DNA of 64,000 nt from Streptomyces sp. AM 2-1-1 (GCF_029167645.1 NZ_CP119147.1:3596001-3660000); one strand, 5' to 3'. Shown: positions 33,454 to 43,437, numbered from the stretch's first letter. Made by a program: numbers and translations. The notes: generated by a model from the letters alone, not told the origin.

Positions 33454-34536
33454 TCAGCGCTCGACCTCGCCCTTGATGAACTTCTCGACGTTCTCGCGGG
33501 CCTCGTCGTCGAAGTACTGGACCGGCGGGGACTTCATGAAGTACGAGGACGCGGAGAGGATCGGGCCACCGATGCCCCGGTCCATCGCGATCTTGGCGGC
33601 GCGGACGGCGTCGATGATGACACCGGCCGAGTTCGGGGAGTCCCACACCTCGAGCTTGTACTCGAGGTTCAGCGGGACGTCGCCGAAGGCGCGGCCCTCG
33701 AGGCGGACGTACGCCCACTTGCGGTCGTCCAGCCACGCCACGTAGTCCGACGGACCGATGTGGACGTTGTCGGCACCGAGATCACGGTCACGGATCTGCG
33801 AGGTGACGGCCTGCGTCTTCGAGATCTTCTTGGACTCCAGGCGCTCACGCTCGAGCATGTTCTTGAAGTCCATGTTGCCGCCGACGTTCAGCTGCATCGT
33901 GCGGTCCAGGACGACGCCCCGGTCCTCGAAGAGCTTCGCCATCACGCGGTGCGTGATGGTCGCGCCGACCTGCGACTTGATGTCGTCGCCGACGATCGGG
34001 ACACCGGCCTCGGTGAACTTGTCCGCCCACTCCTTGGTGCCGGCGATGAAGACCGGGAGGGCGTTGACGAACGCGACCTTGGCGTCGATGGCGGCCTGGG
34101 CGTAGAACTTCGCCGCGACCTCGGAGCCGACGGGGAGGTAGCAGACGAGAACGTCGACCTGCTTGTCCTTGAGGGTCTGGACGATGTCCACGGGGGCCTC
34201 GGTGGACTCCTCGATCGTCTGGCGGTAGTACTTGCCCAGACCGTCGTGGGTGTGGCCGCGCTGGACGGTGACTCCGGTGGAGGGCACGTCCGCGATCTTG
34301 ATGGTGTTGTTCTCGCTGGCACCGATGGCGTCCGCGAGGTCGAGGCCGACCTTCTTCGCGTCGACGTCGAACGCGGCGACGAATTCGACGTCACCGACGT
34401 GGTACTCGCCGAACTGGACGTGCATCAGGCCGGGCACCTTGCCGGCCGGATCGGCGTCCTTGTAGAACTCGACGCCCTGCACCAGCGAGGCGGCGCAGTT
34501 GCCCACGCCAACGATGGCTACGCGAACCGAACCCAC
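33454..34536 (-). CDS. ino1: myo-inositol-1-phosphate synthase
   Basis: The enzyme converts glucose 6-phosphate to inositol 1-phosphate with NAD, for phosphatidylinositol and mycothiol. The 360-residue product begins [21 protein letters not shown] (NAD fold). It contains [34 protein letters not shown] and [12 protein letters not shown], all typical of the actinobacterial form. GTG start at 34536 follows AGGGAG. The padR gene overlaps the frame upstream by translation spacing of only 61 nt, so padR-ino1 is likely one transcript. Confidence 0.95.
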   Translation of the reverse strand: MGSVRVAIVGVGNCAASLVQGVEFYKDADPAGKVPGLMHVQFGEYHVGDVEFVAAFDVDAKKVGLDLADAIGASENNTIKIADVPSTGVTVQRGHTHDGLGKYYRQTIEESTEAPVDIVQTLKDKQVDVLVCYLPVGSEVAAKFYAQAAIDAKVAFVNALPVFIAGTKEWADKFTEAGVPIVGDDIKSQVGATITHRVMAKLFEDRGVVLDRTMQLNVGGNMDFKNMLERERLESKKISKTQAVTSQIRDRDLGADNVHIGPSDYVAWLDDRKWAYVRLEGRAFGDVPLNLEYKLEVWDSPNSAGVIIDAVRAAKIAMDRGIGGPILSASSYFMKSPPVQYFDDEARENVEKFIKGEVER

Positions 34537-34597
34537 GGTTGCTCCCTGTGTGTGATGGTGATCCCGACGAAGGCCCCCGCGAGCTGCGGAGGTCTGG

Positions 34598-35281
34598 TCA
34601 GGCGGTGTCATCGGACGGATCCGGCGGGGTGTCATCCCGGCGCCGGGGCAGGCCGTCCGTCTTCTCTGAGGTGTCCTGCTGAGGGGAACCCTCGGGTGCG
34701 GACCGTCGCCGGTCCCGTCCCGAGCGCTCGCTCTCGATGAGCTCGTTCAGCCAGCGCACTTCGCGCTCCACGGATTCCATGCCGTGCCGCTGCAGCTCAA
34801 GTGTGTAGTCGTCGAGTCGTTCCCGGGTGCGGGCGAGGGAGGCGCGCATCTTCTCCAGGCGCTCCTCCAGCCGGCTGCGCCGGCCTTCCAGGACGCGCAT
34901 CCGCACATCGCGTTCGGTCTGACCGAAGAAGGCGAACCGGGCGGCGAAGTGCTCGTCCTCCCAGGCGTCCGGGCCGGTCTGCGCCAGCAGCTCCTCGAAG
35001 TGCTCCTTGCCCTCCGCCGTCAACCGGTACACGATCTTCGCCCGGCGCCCCGCGAGTGACGAAGCGGGGGCCACCAGATCGGCGGGGGCCGTGCTCGGTT
35101 CCTCGATGAGCCAGCCGCTGGCGACCAGCGTCTTGAGACAGGGGTAGAGGGTGCCGTAACTGAAGGCGCGGAAGATGCCCAATGAGGTGTTGAGACGCTT
35201 GCGCAGCTCGTAACCGTGCATCGGAGACTCGCGGAGCAGACCGAGGACGGCGAATTCGAGGATGCCGGAGCGCCTGCTCAT
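34598..35281 (-). CDS. PadR-family transcriptional regulator
   Basis: The 227-residue protein has a winged helix-turn-helix (about 1-85) with [22 protein letters not shown] and the [13 protein letters not shown] recognition segment. A helical, charged dimerisation part follows (about 105-195), then a disordered tail. The ATG follows GGAGGAGG. Ligand is unknown. The padR-ino1 order is conserved in mycobacteria (Rv0047c-Rv0046c), so it probably controls inositol synthesis and itself. A perfect palindrome lies upstream of its start. Confidence 0.9.
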   Translation of the reverse strand: MSRRSGILEFAVLGLLRESPMHGYELRKRLNTSLGIFRAFSYGTLYPCLKTLVASGWLIEEPSTAPADLVAPASSLAGRRAKIVYRLTAEGKEHFEELLAQTGPDAWEDEHFAARFAFFGQTERDVRMRVLEGRRSRLEERLEKMRASLARTRERLDDYTLELQRHGMESVEREVRWLNELIESERSGRDRRRSAPEGSPQQDTSEKTDGLPRRRDDTPPDPSDDTA

Positions 35282-35341
35282 CGTCGCCTCCTCCGCTGTC
35301 GCCGGTCCCGCGATGCCTCGGGGTCCTGGTGATGCCGCCCC

Positions 35342-35362
35342 GATGTATCGACTCGATACATC
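35342..35362. promoter_or_regulatory. PadR-type operator palindrome
   Basis: GATGTATCGA-C-TCGATACATC is a perfect 21-bp palindrome 61 bp upstream of the padR start. It carries the ATGT-N-ACAT ends typical of PadR operators. It probably serves as the autoregulatory site. The rest of the 385-bp padR-PBP spacer shows no gene. Confidence 0.75.
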
Positions 35363-35666
35363 AGCACGATAGATCGGTCCGCGAGGTTCGACAAGGGCTG
35401 CCTTCGTGAACGGCGTCACATCACTAATTCGTAGCAAGCGACTTGCGTCATTTGGGGTGAACTTCGGCCCTAGAAGGGTTTTGACCGTGCGTAGTCTGTC
35501 CGGGATGCAGATCACGGGAACCGTGTGGCGCCGTTGGGCGTCAGTCTTCGCGGACTGCCGGATGTACTGCGGATGAGCCTTCCGCAGGGCCTGTCCGCAA
35601 TTCGGGGGGACCGGATCTCAACTGCCGCTTCCAGGCGCTCTCGCCTGCCCGAGGAGTAGTCGTTCG

Positions 35667-38444
35667 ATGAGCGAGCACCGTCGCAAAACGCCTCAACCGC
35701 AAGACGGGGGGCGTGCCGCGGCCCGACGGGCCGCGCCGCAGTCACCAGGACGCCGCGCGGCGCCATCACCCAGAGTGACGGACGAGTCACCTGCTGAGCC
35801 GTACGCCGGGGAACGCCCGCCGGGCGGCCGAGCCGAGGCGCGCCGCGCGGCTCAGCGCGGCAGCCGTCGGCGGGGGGCCGAAGGCCCGGGCGGTGGCGGC
35901 CCGGGGGGTGCCGGCGGAGGCGGTGGCCGACGGCGTGGCGGTGGAGCCGAGGGAGCCGGAGGCGGCCGCCGTGACGGCCGGCCCGGCAAGAAACGGATCA
36001 TCGACTACCCGCGCGCCGGTAGGTACGGGTACCGCCGGTGGGTCCCCTCGTGGAAGCTCGTCTCGGGGTGTTGCCTGAGTTTCCTCGGGCTCCTGATGGG
36101 CATCGCGGGCGTCTCGTACGCGCTGGTCAAGACCCCTGAGGTCAGCAAGGCGGCACAGGCGCAGAACAACGTCTACTACTGGGCCGACGGCTCGCAGATG
36201 GTCGCCACCGGTGGTGAGGTGAACCGCCAGGAGATCAGCTACGCGCAGATCCCGGCAGCCATGCGCAACGCGGTGATCTCCGCCGAGAACAAGTCGTTCG
36301 ACACGGACCACGGCATCGACCCCATGGGTATCGGGCGCGCCCTGTTCAACATGGCCAAGGGCGGCGAGACCCAGGGCGGATCGACGATCACCCAGCAGTT
36401 CGTCAAGAACTCGATGCTCAGCCAGGAACAGACCCTGAGCCGCAAGTTCAAGGAGCTGTTCATCACGCTGAAGGTGGGCAGCGAGATGGACAAGGACGAC
36501 GTGATGACGGGGTACCTCAACGTCTCCTATTACGGCCGGGGCGCCTCAGGGCTGCAGGCCGCGGCGCGGACGTACTACGACAAGGACGCCACCGACCTCG
36601 ACCCCAGCGAGTGCGCCTTCCTGGCCACCCTGCTCAAGGGGGCGAGCTACTACGACCCGGCCGGTGCTCCCGAGGTGGACCCGGTCGGGGCTACCGCCGA
36701 GAAGAACCTGACCCGGGCCCAGATCCGCTGGAAGTGGATCCTCGACGAGGAGGTCAAGGACGGCCGCCTCGACGCGGCGGAGCGGGAGAAGTACACGAAG
36801 TTCCCCATGCCGGTCGCGCCGAAGAAGAGCGCCCAGCTCAGTGGCCAGACGGGTTACCTGGTGGAACTCGCCAAGAAGGACTTCCTGAGCAGCAACAAGC
36901 GGCAGGTCGACTCCGACCTCCTCGCCCAGGGCGGCTACGAGATCCACACGACCTTCGACAAGAAGAAGGTCCAGCAGCTCAACACCGCCGTCCAGCGGGT
37001 CTACGACGAGAAGATCGACCCCGAGAAGCGCCCCGCCGACGACACCTACGTCCAGTTCGGCGGCGCGTCGGTGGACACCGGTACCGGGGCCATTCTCGCC
37101 ATCTACGGCGGCCAGGACGCGACCAAGCACTACACCAACAACGCCAACCCCACGGGCGCGCAGGTCGGTTCGACCTTCAAGCCGTTCGTGCTCGCGGCCG
37201 CCATGGAGTACGGCAAGAAGGATCCCGACCTCGGAGACGAGCAGAGCGATTCCGAGCGCACTCCGGTCTCGCCGAAGAGCATCTACAACGGCGACAACAA
37301 GCTGAAGATCGAGAAGTACACGGGGGAGCCCTGGGAGAACAAGAAGGGCGAGCAGTGGCTCCAGACCAACGACGACGACCAGTCCTACGGGAACGTCGAC
37401 CTGCGGTATGCCATGCAGGAGTCGATCAACTCTCCCTACGTCCAGCTCGGCATGGACGTCGGTACGGACAAGGTGAAGAAAGCCGCGATGGCGGCGGGCC
37501 TGCGCGACGACGAGTACATGGCCGACGACTCCGTTCCGTCGTTCTCCATCGGTACCTCCTCGCCGAGCGCCATCCGGATGGCCGGCTCGTACGCCACGTT
37601 CGCCACCAGCGGCCGGCAGCACGAGCCGTTCTCGGTCACCGAGGTCAAGAAGGGCGGTGAGGTCATCTACCAGCACGAGAAGACGACCAAGACCGCCTTC
37701 GACCCCGCCGTCGCCGACAACGTCACCGACGTGCTGAAGAACGTCGTGGAGCACGGCACCGGTACGGCAGCGAAGATTCCCGGCCGGGACGTGGCGGGCA
37801 AGACGGGTACCACGGACGAGAACATGTCCGCCTGGTTCGTCGGATACACCCCGCAGATCTCCACCGCGGTCAGCATGTTCCGGCTGGACGACAACGAGAA
37901 GCACGCCGACCGCGCCTTCCTGGAGATGTTCGGCACCGGTGGGGAGAAGAAGATCCACGGCGCGTCGTTCCCCGCGCAGATCTGGCACGACTACATGGTC
38001 GGTGCGGTGAAGGGCTCGAAGGCCGTGCAGTTCCCGAAGCCCGGTCCGATCGGCGAGAAGGTCTACGGCGGCGGCGCCAGCCCGAGTCCGAGCCCGACCC
38101 CGAAGCCGACCCCCAGCCCTTCGTCGGCCACACCGTCCGAGAAGCCGACCGTGAAGCCGACGCCGTCGACCGTGTCCCCCACCCCCTCGCCGAGCGACAC
38201 CTGCACCCAGTGGGGCTGGAACACCTGCACCGCGGCCGGAGCCACCACCACGGGAGCGGAGGGCGGTATGGACACCGGCGGCACGACCGACGGCACGGAC
38301 ACCACCGGCACGACCGACGGAACCGACACCGCCGGCACGGACACCACCACCGACGGCAACACCAACGGGAACTCCAACCCCACGTCCAACGGCGGCAACG
38401 GCAACAGCAACAACAGCGGATTCATCACCACCGGCGGTACCTGA
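35667..38444 (+). CDS. class A penicillin-binding protein
   Basis: This bifunctional enzyme polymerises and cross-links peptidoglycan outside the membrane. A basic, Gly/Arg-rich cytoplasmic region (1-125) is followed by a membrane anchor (131-154). The GT51 domain has ENKSFDTDHGID (catalytic Glu207) and GGSTITQQ. The transpeptidase has the active Ser in GSTFKPF (about residue 502), SIN and KTGTT (Lys about 712). The last 170 residues are a Pro/Ser/Thr stretch followed by TDGTDT-type and Asn/Gly repeats, likely wall-spanning. At 925 aa it is long because of these tails. It corresponds to mycobacterial ponA1 by position. Confidence 0.94.
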   Translation: MSEHRRKTPQPQDGGRAAARRAAPQSPGRRAAPSPRVTDESPAEPYAGERPPGGRAEARRAAQRGSRRRGAEGPGGGGPGGAGGGGGRRRGGGAEGAGGGRRDGRPGKKRIIDYPRAGRYGYRRWVPSWKLVSGCCLSFLGLLMGIAGVSYALVKTPEVSKAAQAQNNVYYWADGSQMVATGGEVNRQEISYAQIPAAMRNAVISAENKSFDTDHGIDPMGIGRALFNMAKGGETQGGSTITQQFVKNSMLSQEQTLSRKFKELFITLKVGSEMDKDDVMTGYLNVSYYGRGASGLQAAARTYYDKDATDLDPSECAFLATLLKGASYYDPAGAPEVDPVGATAEKNLTRAQIRWKWILDEEVKDGRLDAAEREKYTKFPMPVAPKKSAQLSGQTGYLVELAKKDFLSSNKRQVDSDLLAQGGYEIHTTFDKKKVQQLNTAVQRVYDEKIDPEKRPADDTYVQFGGASVDTGTGAILAIYGGQDATKHYTNNANPTGAQVGSTFKPFVLAAAMEYGKKDPDLGDEQSDSERTPVSPKSIYNGDNKLKIEKYTGEPWENKKGEQWLQTNDDDQSYGNVDLRYAMQESINSPYVQLGMDVGTDKVKKAAMAAGLRDDEYMADDSVPSFSIGTSSPSAIRMAGSYATFATSGRQHEPFSVTEVKKGGEVIYQHEKTTKTAFDPAVADNVTDVLKNVVEHGTGTAAKIPGRDVAGKTGTTDENMSAWFVGYTPQISTAVSMFRLDDNEKHADRAFLEMFGTGGEKKIHGASFPAQIWHDYMVGAVKGSKAVQFPKPGPIGEKVYGGGASPSPSPTPKPTPSPSSATPSEKPTVKPTPSTVSPTPSPSDTCTQWGWNTCTAAGATTTGAEGGMDTGGTTDGTDTTGTTDGTDTAGTDTTTDGNTNGNSNPTSNGGNGNSNNSGFITTGGT

Positions 38445-38480
38445 CCCCAGGCATCTCCAGGCCCTGATCAGGGCCGTGCC

Positions 38481-38520
38481 GGAGGGCCGTCCACACCTGG
38501 CGAGGTGGGGGCGGCCCTCC
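38481..38520 (+). terminator. hairpin after the PBP gene
   Basis: GGAGGGCCG (38481-38489) pairs with CGGCCCTCC (38512-38520), with partial inner pairing around GGCG. It is 36 nt past the PBP stop and before the GT87-like gene. Confidence 0.6.
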
Positions 38521-38576
38521 GTCGCGTCCGGCGGTCCCGCACCTCCCGCACAGCGCCGTACGGCAGGATGTTGCGC

Positions 38577-40076
38577 ATGCCAAGCGCAGAAGAGACCAGC
38601 GAGGACCGGGAGCGTCCCGTCGCTCCTACGCGGGTGGACGAGATCGCCGCCGCGGGAGCCGAGTCGATCGGCGGACCGGCGGGCCGTTTCGCCCGGTTCG
38701 GCGGCGGTCCGCTGACGGCCGTACGCGTGATCGCCCTCACGGCGATCGGGGTGTTCGCGCTCGGCATGGTGCAGAAGCTCCCCTGCTACAACTGGGCCTG
38801 GTTCAGAGGGTCGAGCTCCCAGTACACGCACGCCTGCTACTCGGACATCCCCCACCTCTTCGTCGGACGGGGCTTCGCGGACGGGCTGCTGCCGTACTTC
38901 GACCGGATCGGGGGCGACATGCAGTACCTCGAGTATCCGGTCCTGACCGGGCTGTTCATGCAGGTCGCCTCCTGGCTCACGCTCACCCCGGACAGCGACC
39001 CGGTCCAGCAGCGGGAGCAGATGTACTGGCTCGTCAACGCCGGCCTCCTGATGATCTGCGCGGTCGTGACGGCGGTGTGCGTCGCGCGCACCCATCGCCG
39101 GCGCCCCTGGGACGGGCTGCTGGTCGCCCTGGCGCCCGCCCTCGCGCTGACCGCCACGATCAACTGGGACCTGCTGGCCGTCGCCCTGACCGCCGCCGCG
39201 ATGCTCATGTGGTCGCGCGGGCGGGCGGTCGCGTTCGGCGTCCTGATCGGTCTCGCGACAGCGGCGAAGCTCTACCCCGTCCTGCTGCTCGGACCGCTCC
39301 TCGTGCTCTGCTGGCGCGCGGGTAAGTGGCGTCCGTTCCTCGTCGCCGCGTTCTCGGCCGCCGCCGCCTGGCTGGTGGTGAACCTGCCGGTGATGCTGTA
39401 CGCACCCGAGGGGTGGAAGAAGTTCTACACCTTCAGCCGGGAGCGCTCCATCGACTTCGGGTCGTTCTGGCTGGTCATCACGGAGCGCACGGGACGGCCC
39501 ATCGAGGTCTCGGTCGTGAACACGGCCTCGGTGGTGCTGATGGGGCTCTGCTGCCTCGGCATCGCCGCGCTGGCGCTGGCGGCGCGGCGCAGGCCGCGGT
39601 TCGCGCAGCTCGCGTTCCTCGTGGTGGCCGCCTTCGTCCTGACGAACAAGGTCTACTCACCGCAGTACGTGCTCTGGCTGATCCCGCTGGCGGTGCTGGC
39701 CCGCCCGCGCTGGCGCGACTTCCTGATCTGGCAGACGTGCGAGGTGCTCTACTTCCTCGGCATCTGGATGTACCTCGCCTACACGACCAGTGGGGAGAAG
39801 CACCTGGGGCTGCCGCAGGACGGCTATCAGCTCGCCATCGTGGCTCATCTGCTGGGAACGCTCTACCTCGTGGCCCTGGTCGTCCGGGACATCGTGCGGC
39901 CCGACCGGGACGGGGTGCGGCAGGACGGTGCGGACGATCCCTCGGGCGGCGTGCTCGACGGGGCGCCGGACGTGTTCGTGCTGGCGCCGATGGGCACCCG
40001 GGACTTCGACGAGGAGGAGTTCTGGGGCGAACCGGCGGCCTGGGGCGCGGCATCCGGCGGCAGGCCCGGCGACTGA
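38577..40076 (+). CDS. GT87-like polyprenol-sugar glycosyltransferase
   Basis: The 499-residue integral membrane protein has about ten hydrophobic segments and an early outer loop with CYNWAWFRGSSSQYTHACYSD. Its sequence resembles the DUF2029/GT87 family of mannosyltransferase-type enzymes that use polyprenyl-phosphate sugars. The ATG at 38577 (MPSAEETSEDRER) is favoured, with AGGATG upstream. The equivalent mycobacterial gene (Rv0051) also lies between ponA1 and rpsF. The acceptor is unknown. Confidence 0.8.
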   Translation: MPSAEETSEDRERPVAPTRVDEIAAAGAESIGGPAGRFARFGGGPLTAVRVIALTAIGVFALGMVQKLPCYNWAWFRGSSSQYTHACYSDIPHLFVGRGFADGLLPYFDRIGGDMQYLEYPVLTGLFMQVASWLTLTPDSDPVQQREQMYWLVNAGLLMICAVVTAVCVARTHRRRPWDGLLVALAPALALTATINWDLLAVALTAAAMLMWSRGRAVAFGVLIGLATAAKLYPVLLLGPLLVLCWRAGKWRPFLVAAFSAAAAWLVVNLPVMLYAPEGWKKFYTFSRERSIDFGSFWLVITERTGRPIEVSVVNTASVVLMGLCCLGIAALALAARRRPRFAQLAFLVVAAFVLTNKVYSPQYVLWLIPLAVLARPRWRDFLIWQTCEVLYFLGIWMYLAYTTSGEKHLGLPQDGYQLAIVAHLLGTLYLVALVVRDIVRPDRDGVRQDGADDPSGGVLDGAPDVFVLAPMGTRDFDEEEFWGEPAAWGAASGGRPGD

Positions 40077-40100
40077 CCGGACCCGCCGCCGGACCGTCGG

Positions 40101-41132
40101 TCAGTGCTCGACGAGACGGTCGAACTGCGTCGTGGTGTGCCGCAGGTGCGCGACGAGCTCGTCGCCGACCCGCGGTTCCTGGGCGTCCGACGGCACGAAC
40201 AGGATCGACACCTGCATGTGCGGCGGCTCGGCGAACCAGCGCTGCTTTCCCGACCAGACGAACGGCGACAGGTTGCGGTTGACCGTGGCCAGTCCCGCCC
40301 GGGCGACCCCCTTGGCACGCGGCATCACGCCGTGCAGGGCCTTGGGAGCCTCCAGCCCGACCCCGTGCGACGTACCACCGGCGACGACGACCAGCCAGCC
40401 GTCCGAAGCCGCCTTGCCCTGGCGGTAGCCGAAGCGGTCGCCCTTGACGACCGGTGTCACGTCCAGGACGGCACCGCGGTACTCGGTGGCCTCGTGGTCA
40501 CCGAGCCAGAGCCGGGTGCCGATACGGGCGCGGAAGCGGGTCTGCGGGAACTGCTGCTGCAGCCGCGCCAGTTCCGCGGACTTGAGGTGGCTGACGAACA
40601 TGGTGTGCAGCGGCAACCGGGCGGCCCGCAGCCGGTCCATCCAGCCGATGACCTCCTCCACCGCGTCCGAACCGTCGGTGCGGTCCAGCGGCAGGTGCAG
40701 CGCGAAACCTTCGAGCCGCACGTCCTCGATGGCGGCGTGGAGCTGTCCCAGCTCCTCCTCCTTGACGCCGTGGCGCTTCATCGAGCTCATGCACTCGATG
40801 ATGACCCGGGCACCGACCAGGCCGTGGACCCCGTCCACGGAGGAGACCGAGCGGATCACGCGGTCGGGCAGCGGAACCGGCTCCTCGCCCCGCCGGAACG
40901 GGGTCAGGACGAGCAGGTCGCCGCTGAACCAGTCCTTGATCCGGGCGGCCTCGTAGGTGGTTCCGACCGCCAGGATGTCCGAGCCGAAACGGATGGCCTC
41001 GTCGGCCAGCCGCTCGTGGCCGAAGCCGTAGCCGTTGCCCTTGCAGACCGGTACCAGACCGGGGAACTGGTCGATCACCGACTTCTGGTGCGCCCGCCAG
41101 CGCGCGGTGTCGACGTAGAGGGAGAGCGCCAT
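40101..41132 (-). CDS. alanine-racemase-like PLP protein beside femX
   Basis: The 343-residue protein has a fold-type III PLP barrel. VCKGNGYGFG near residue 30 corresponds to the PLP-lysine motif VKANAYGHG of alanine racemase. RIGTRLWLG matches the PLP-contacting VRPGIALYG strand. In the C-terminal domain the expected SYG catalytic tyrosine region reads RFG as I align it, so racemase activity is doubtful. It lies directly after femX in the same direction and may act on wall amino acids; this is inference. It converges on the GT87-like gene with only 24 nt between. Confidence 0.8.
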   Translation of the reverse strand: MALSLYVDTARWRAHQKSVIDQFPGLVPVCKGNGYGFGHERLADEAIRFGSDILAVGTTYEAARIKDWFSGDLLVLTPFRRGEEPVPLPDRVIRSVSSVDGVHGLVGARVIIECMSSMKRHGVKEEELGQLHAAIEDVRLEGFALHLPLDRTDGSDAVEEVIGWMDRLRAARLPLHTMFVSHLKSAELARLQQQFPQTRFRARIGTRLWLGDHEATEYRGAVLDVTPVVKGDRFGYRQGKAASDGWLVVVAGGTSHGVGLEAPKALHGVMPRAKGVARAGLATVNRNLSPFVWSGKQRWFAEPPHMQVSILFVPSDAQEPRVGDELVAHLRHTTTQFDRLVEH

Positions 41133-41223
41133 GGCCGGCCCGGAACCTTTCTGGTGGCTGCGGTGTGTCTGAGATCGCAGAGAGCGGAGCGTGCGGAGGA
41201 GTACAGCGGAGAACGGAGCGGAC

Positions 41224-41246
41224 GGGCCCGGTCGTTCGCCGGGCCC
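41224..41246 (-). terminator. short GC hairpin after femX
   Basis: GGGCCCGG pairs with CCGGGCCC across 7 nt, 8 nt past the leftward femX stop. It is short and may be only a partial terminator before the racemase-like gene. Confidence 0.5.
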
Positions 41247-41253
41247 CGTCGCC

Positions 41254-42372
41254 TCAGCGCCGCGACATGTAGATGTCGAGGGCCTTGTGCAGGAGCTTGT
41301 TGAGCGGGAAGTCCCACTCGCCGACGTACTCGACGGCTTCCCCGCCCGTGCCCACCTTGAACTGGATCAGGCCGAAGAGGTGGTCGGTCTCGTCGAGGGA
41401 GTCGCTGATGCCGCGCAGGTCGTAGACGGACGCGCCCATCGCGTACGAGTCGCGCAGCATGCGCCACTGCATGGCGTTGGAGGGCCGGACCTCGCGCCCG
41501 ATGTTGTCGGAGGCGCCGTAGGAGTACCAGACGTGCCCCCCGACGACGAGCATGGTCGCGGCGGAGAGGTTGACCCCGTTGTGGCGGGCGAAGTAGAGCC
41601 GCATCCGGTTGGGGTCCTCGGAGTTGAGGACCGTCCACATGCGCTCGAAGTACGAGAGGGGGCGCGGGCGGAAGTGGTCGCGCACGGCGGTGATCTCGTA
41701 CAGCCGCTGCCACTCGGCGAGGTCCTGGTAACCGCCCTGGACGACCTCGACACCGGCCTTGTCGGCCTTCTTGATGTTGCGGCGCCACAGCTGGTTGAAG
41801 CCCTTGAGGACGTCTTCCAGAGAGCGGTTCGCCAGGGGCACCTGGAAGACGAAACGGGGCTGCACGTCGCCGAAGCCGGCGCCGCCGTCCTCACCCTGCT
41901 GCCAGCCCATCTTGCGCAGCCGGTCGGCGACTTCGAAGGCCCGCGGCTCGATGACCGTCGCCTCCACGTCCCGCAGGCGCTTCACGTCCGGGTCCTGGAT
42001 GCCGGCCTTGATCGCGGTGGAGTCCCAGCGGCGGATGACGACCGGCGGGCCCATCTTCACCGAGAAGGCGCCCTGCTGCTTGAGGTGGGCGAGCATCGGC
42101 TGGAGCCATTCGTCCAGATTGGGGGCGTACCAGTTGATGACCGGGCCCTCGGGGAGGTACGCGAGGTACCGCTTGATCTTGGGGAGCTGGCGGTACAGCA
42201 CCAGACCGGCACCGACGATCTGGCCGTTCTTGTCGAACCAGCCGAGGCTCTCCGACCGCCATTCCGTCTTCACGTCAGCCCACGCCGGGACCTGGCAGTG
42301 ACTGGCCGCGGGCAGACTCTGGATGTACGCCAGATGCTGCTCGCGGCTGATGGTCCTCAGGGTCAGGCTCAT
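41254..42372 (-). CDS. femX: FemX peptidyltransferase
   Basis: FemX uses aminoacyl-tRNA to add the first residue (Gly in Streptomyces) of the cross-bridge to the peptidoglycan precursor. The 372-residue product begins MSLTLRTISREQHLAY after GAGGAG. It has the two GNAT-like halves of the FemABX family, with NQLWRRNIKKADKAGVEV and the FDLRG-like YDLRGISDSLDETDHLFGLIQFK near the C-terminus. The location before the racemase-like gene is conserved in Streptomyces as far as I recall. Confidence 0.92.
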   Translation of the reverse strand: MSLTLRTISREQHLAYIQSLPAASHCQVPAWADVKTEWRSESLGWFDKNGQIVGAGLVLYRQLPKIKRYLAYLPEGPVINWYAPNLDEWLQPMLAHLKQQGAFSVKMGPPVVIRRWDSTAIKAGIQDPDVKRLRDVEATVIEPRAFEVADRLRKMGWQQGEDGGAGFGDVQPRFVFQVPLANRSLEDVLKGFNQLWRRNIKKADKAGVEVVQGGYQDLAEWQRLYEITAVRDHFRPRPLSYFERMWTVLNSEDPNRMRLYFARHNGVNLSAATMLVVGGHVWYSYGASDNIGREVRPSNAMQWRMLRDSYAMGASVYDLRGISDSLDETDHLFGLIQFKVGTGGEAVEYVGEWDFPLNKLLHKALDIYMSRR

Positions 42373-42498
42373 ACGGGGGGCTCCTCGGCAGGTGTGTCCC
42401 CATCGGTCAGGGGCTCCGGCTCTCGCGCCGAAGCCTACTGTGAGCCGGGAGCGGCCGTTCTGGCCCGTACGGCACTTGGCCGCGAGCGGCATGCGTAC

Positions 42499-42527
42499 GG
42501 GCCCCGGCGGGCTCGCCGCCGGGGCCC
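42499..42527 (-). terminator. terminator after the small membrane protein
   Basis: GGGCCCCGGCGG and its complement (12 bp) enclose GCTCG, 14 nt past the leftward stop at 42541. Confidence 0.75.
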
Positions 42528-42540
42528 GCGCCCGGGTGGT

Positions 42541-42870
42541 TCAGTCGATCACGCTGCCGAACAGGCCCCCGTGGGCCATGCCGAGGTAGAAGCCCAGGGC
42601 CGACGAGCCCAGACCCATGATCAGGGCGAACCGCTCCCAGGTCGTCCTGGACACCCACATCCCGTATCCGCCGGTCAGGATGCCGATGAGTCCGGCCCAC
42701 GAGCTGAGCAGGTGCAGGTTGTGGAACATCGCGGTCACGAAGGCGAGGACGCCGAGCACCCCGGTGACCAGGATCAGGGTGTCCTGGAGCGGATGGGGCC
42801 TGCCGTCGGTTGCGAAGAGCGAGCCGGTGGGGCGGCGGTTCCGCGGGCGGGTGTGCGCTACCTGGGCCAT
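42541..42870 (-). CDS. small membrane protein of unknown function
   Basis: The 109-residue product (ATG 42870 after AGGAGG) has a basic Arg/Pro-rich start. Three or so hydrophobic segments follow at about 29-50, 56-75 and 82-105. I do not recognise a named domain. It is transcribed divergently from rpsF and followed by a terminator, so it appears monocistronic. Confidence 0.8.
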   Translation of the reverse strand: MAQVAHTRPRNRRPTGSLFATDGRPHPLQDTLILVTGVLGVLAFVTAMFHNLHLLSSWAGLIGILTGGYGMWVSRTTWERFALIMGLGSSALGFYLGMAHGGLFGSVID

Positions 42871-43146
42871 GAATTGCCTCCTGACGAAGGGGCGGCGGGC
42901 TGAGACGCCGCTCACATCCGATATGTACAGATTGCGCATCCTTGGCCCAGGATTTCAACCCGAGGGCTCATGGCAGGTAGTCTGTACGGTCTGCACCGGT
43001 GTCTGCCTTGAGCCGGCCCGCCAGTCCTCTCCCTGAGGCCCCTGCCGAGCCCGCTGTTCCGCCCGACGGACACCGATGCGTACGCATCACGACCCTCCTG
43101 CCACGGAACGACCGTGGCCGCTGAGTCCAAAGGAGGTGGGTTCCAC

Positions 43147-43437
43147 ATGCGTCACTACGAAGTGATGGTCATCCTCGACCCCGATCTGGAAGAGCGCGCT
43201 GTCTCTCCCCTGATCGAGAACTTCCTCTCCGTCGTCCGTGAGGGCAACGGAAAGGTGGAGAAGGTCGACACCTGGGGCCGTCGTCGGCTCGCCTATGAGA
43301 TCAAGAAGAAGCCCGAGGGCATCTACTCGGTCCTCGACCTGCAGGCGGAGCCTGCGGTCGTCAAGGAGCTCGACCGCCAGATGAACCTGAACGAGTCGGT
43401 CCTCCGGACCAAGGTCCTCCGTCCCGAGACCCACTGA
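43147..43437 (+). CDS. rpsF: 30S ribosomal protein S6
   Basis: S6 binds the central domain of 16S rRNA together with S18. The 96-residue product starts [16 protein letters not shown] and contains [19 protein letters not shown], the family core. The ATG follows a near-perfect AAAGGAGGTG. It heads rpsF-ssb-rpsR-rplI. Confidence 0.98.
   Translation: MRHYEVMVILDPDLEERAVSPLIENFLSVVREGNGKVEKVDTWGRRRLAYEIKKKPEGIYSVLDLQAEPAVVKELDRQMNLNESVLRTKVLRPETH

Noticed and set aside
36546..39095. An 849-codon leftward frame opposite the PBP gene.
   Set aside because: Antisense to a well-supported penicillin-binding protein and extends into the next gene.
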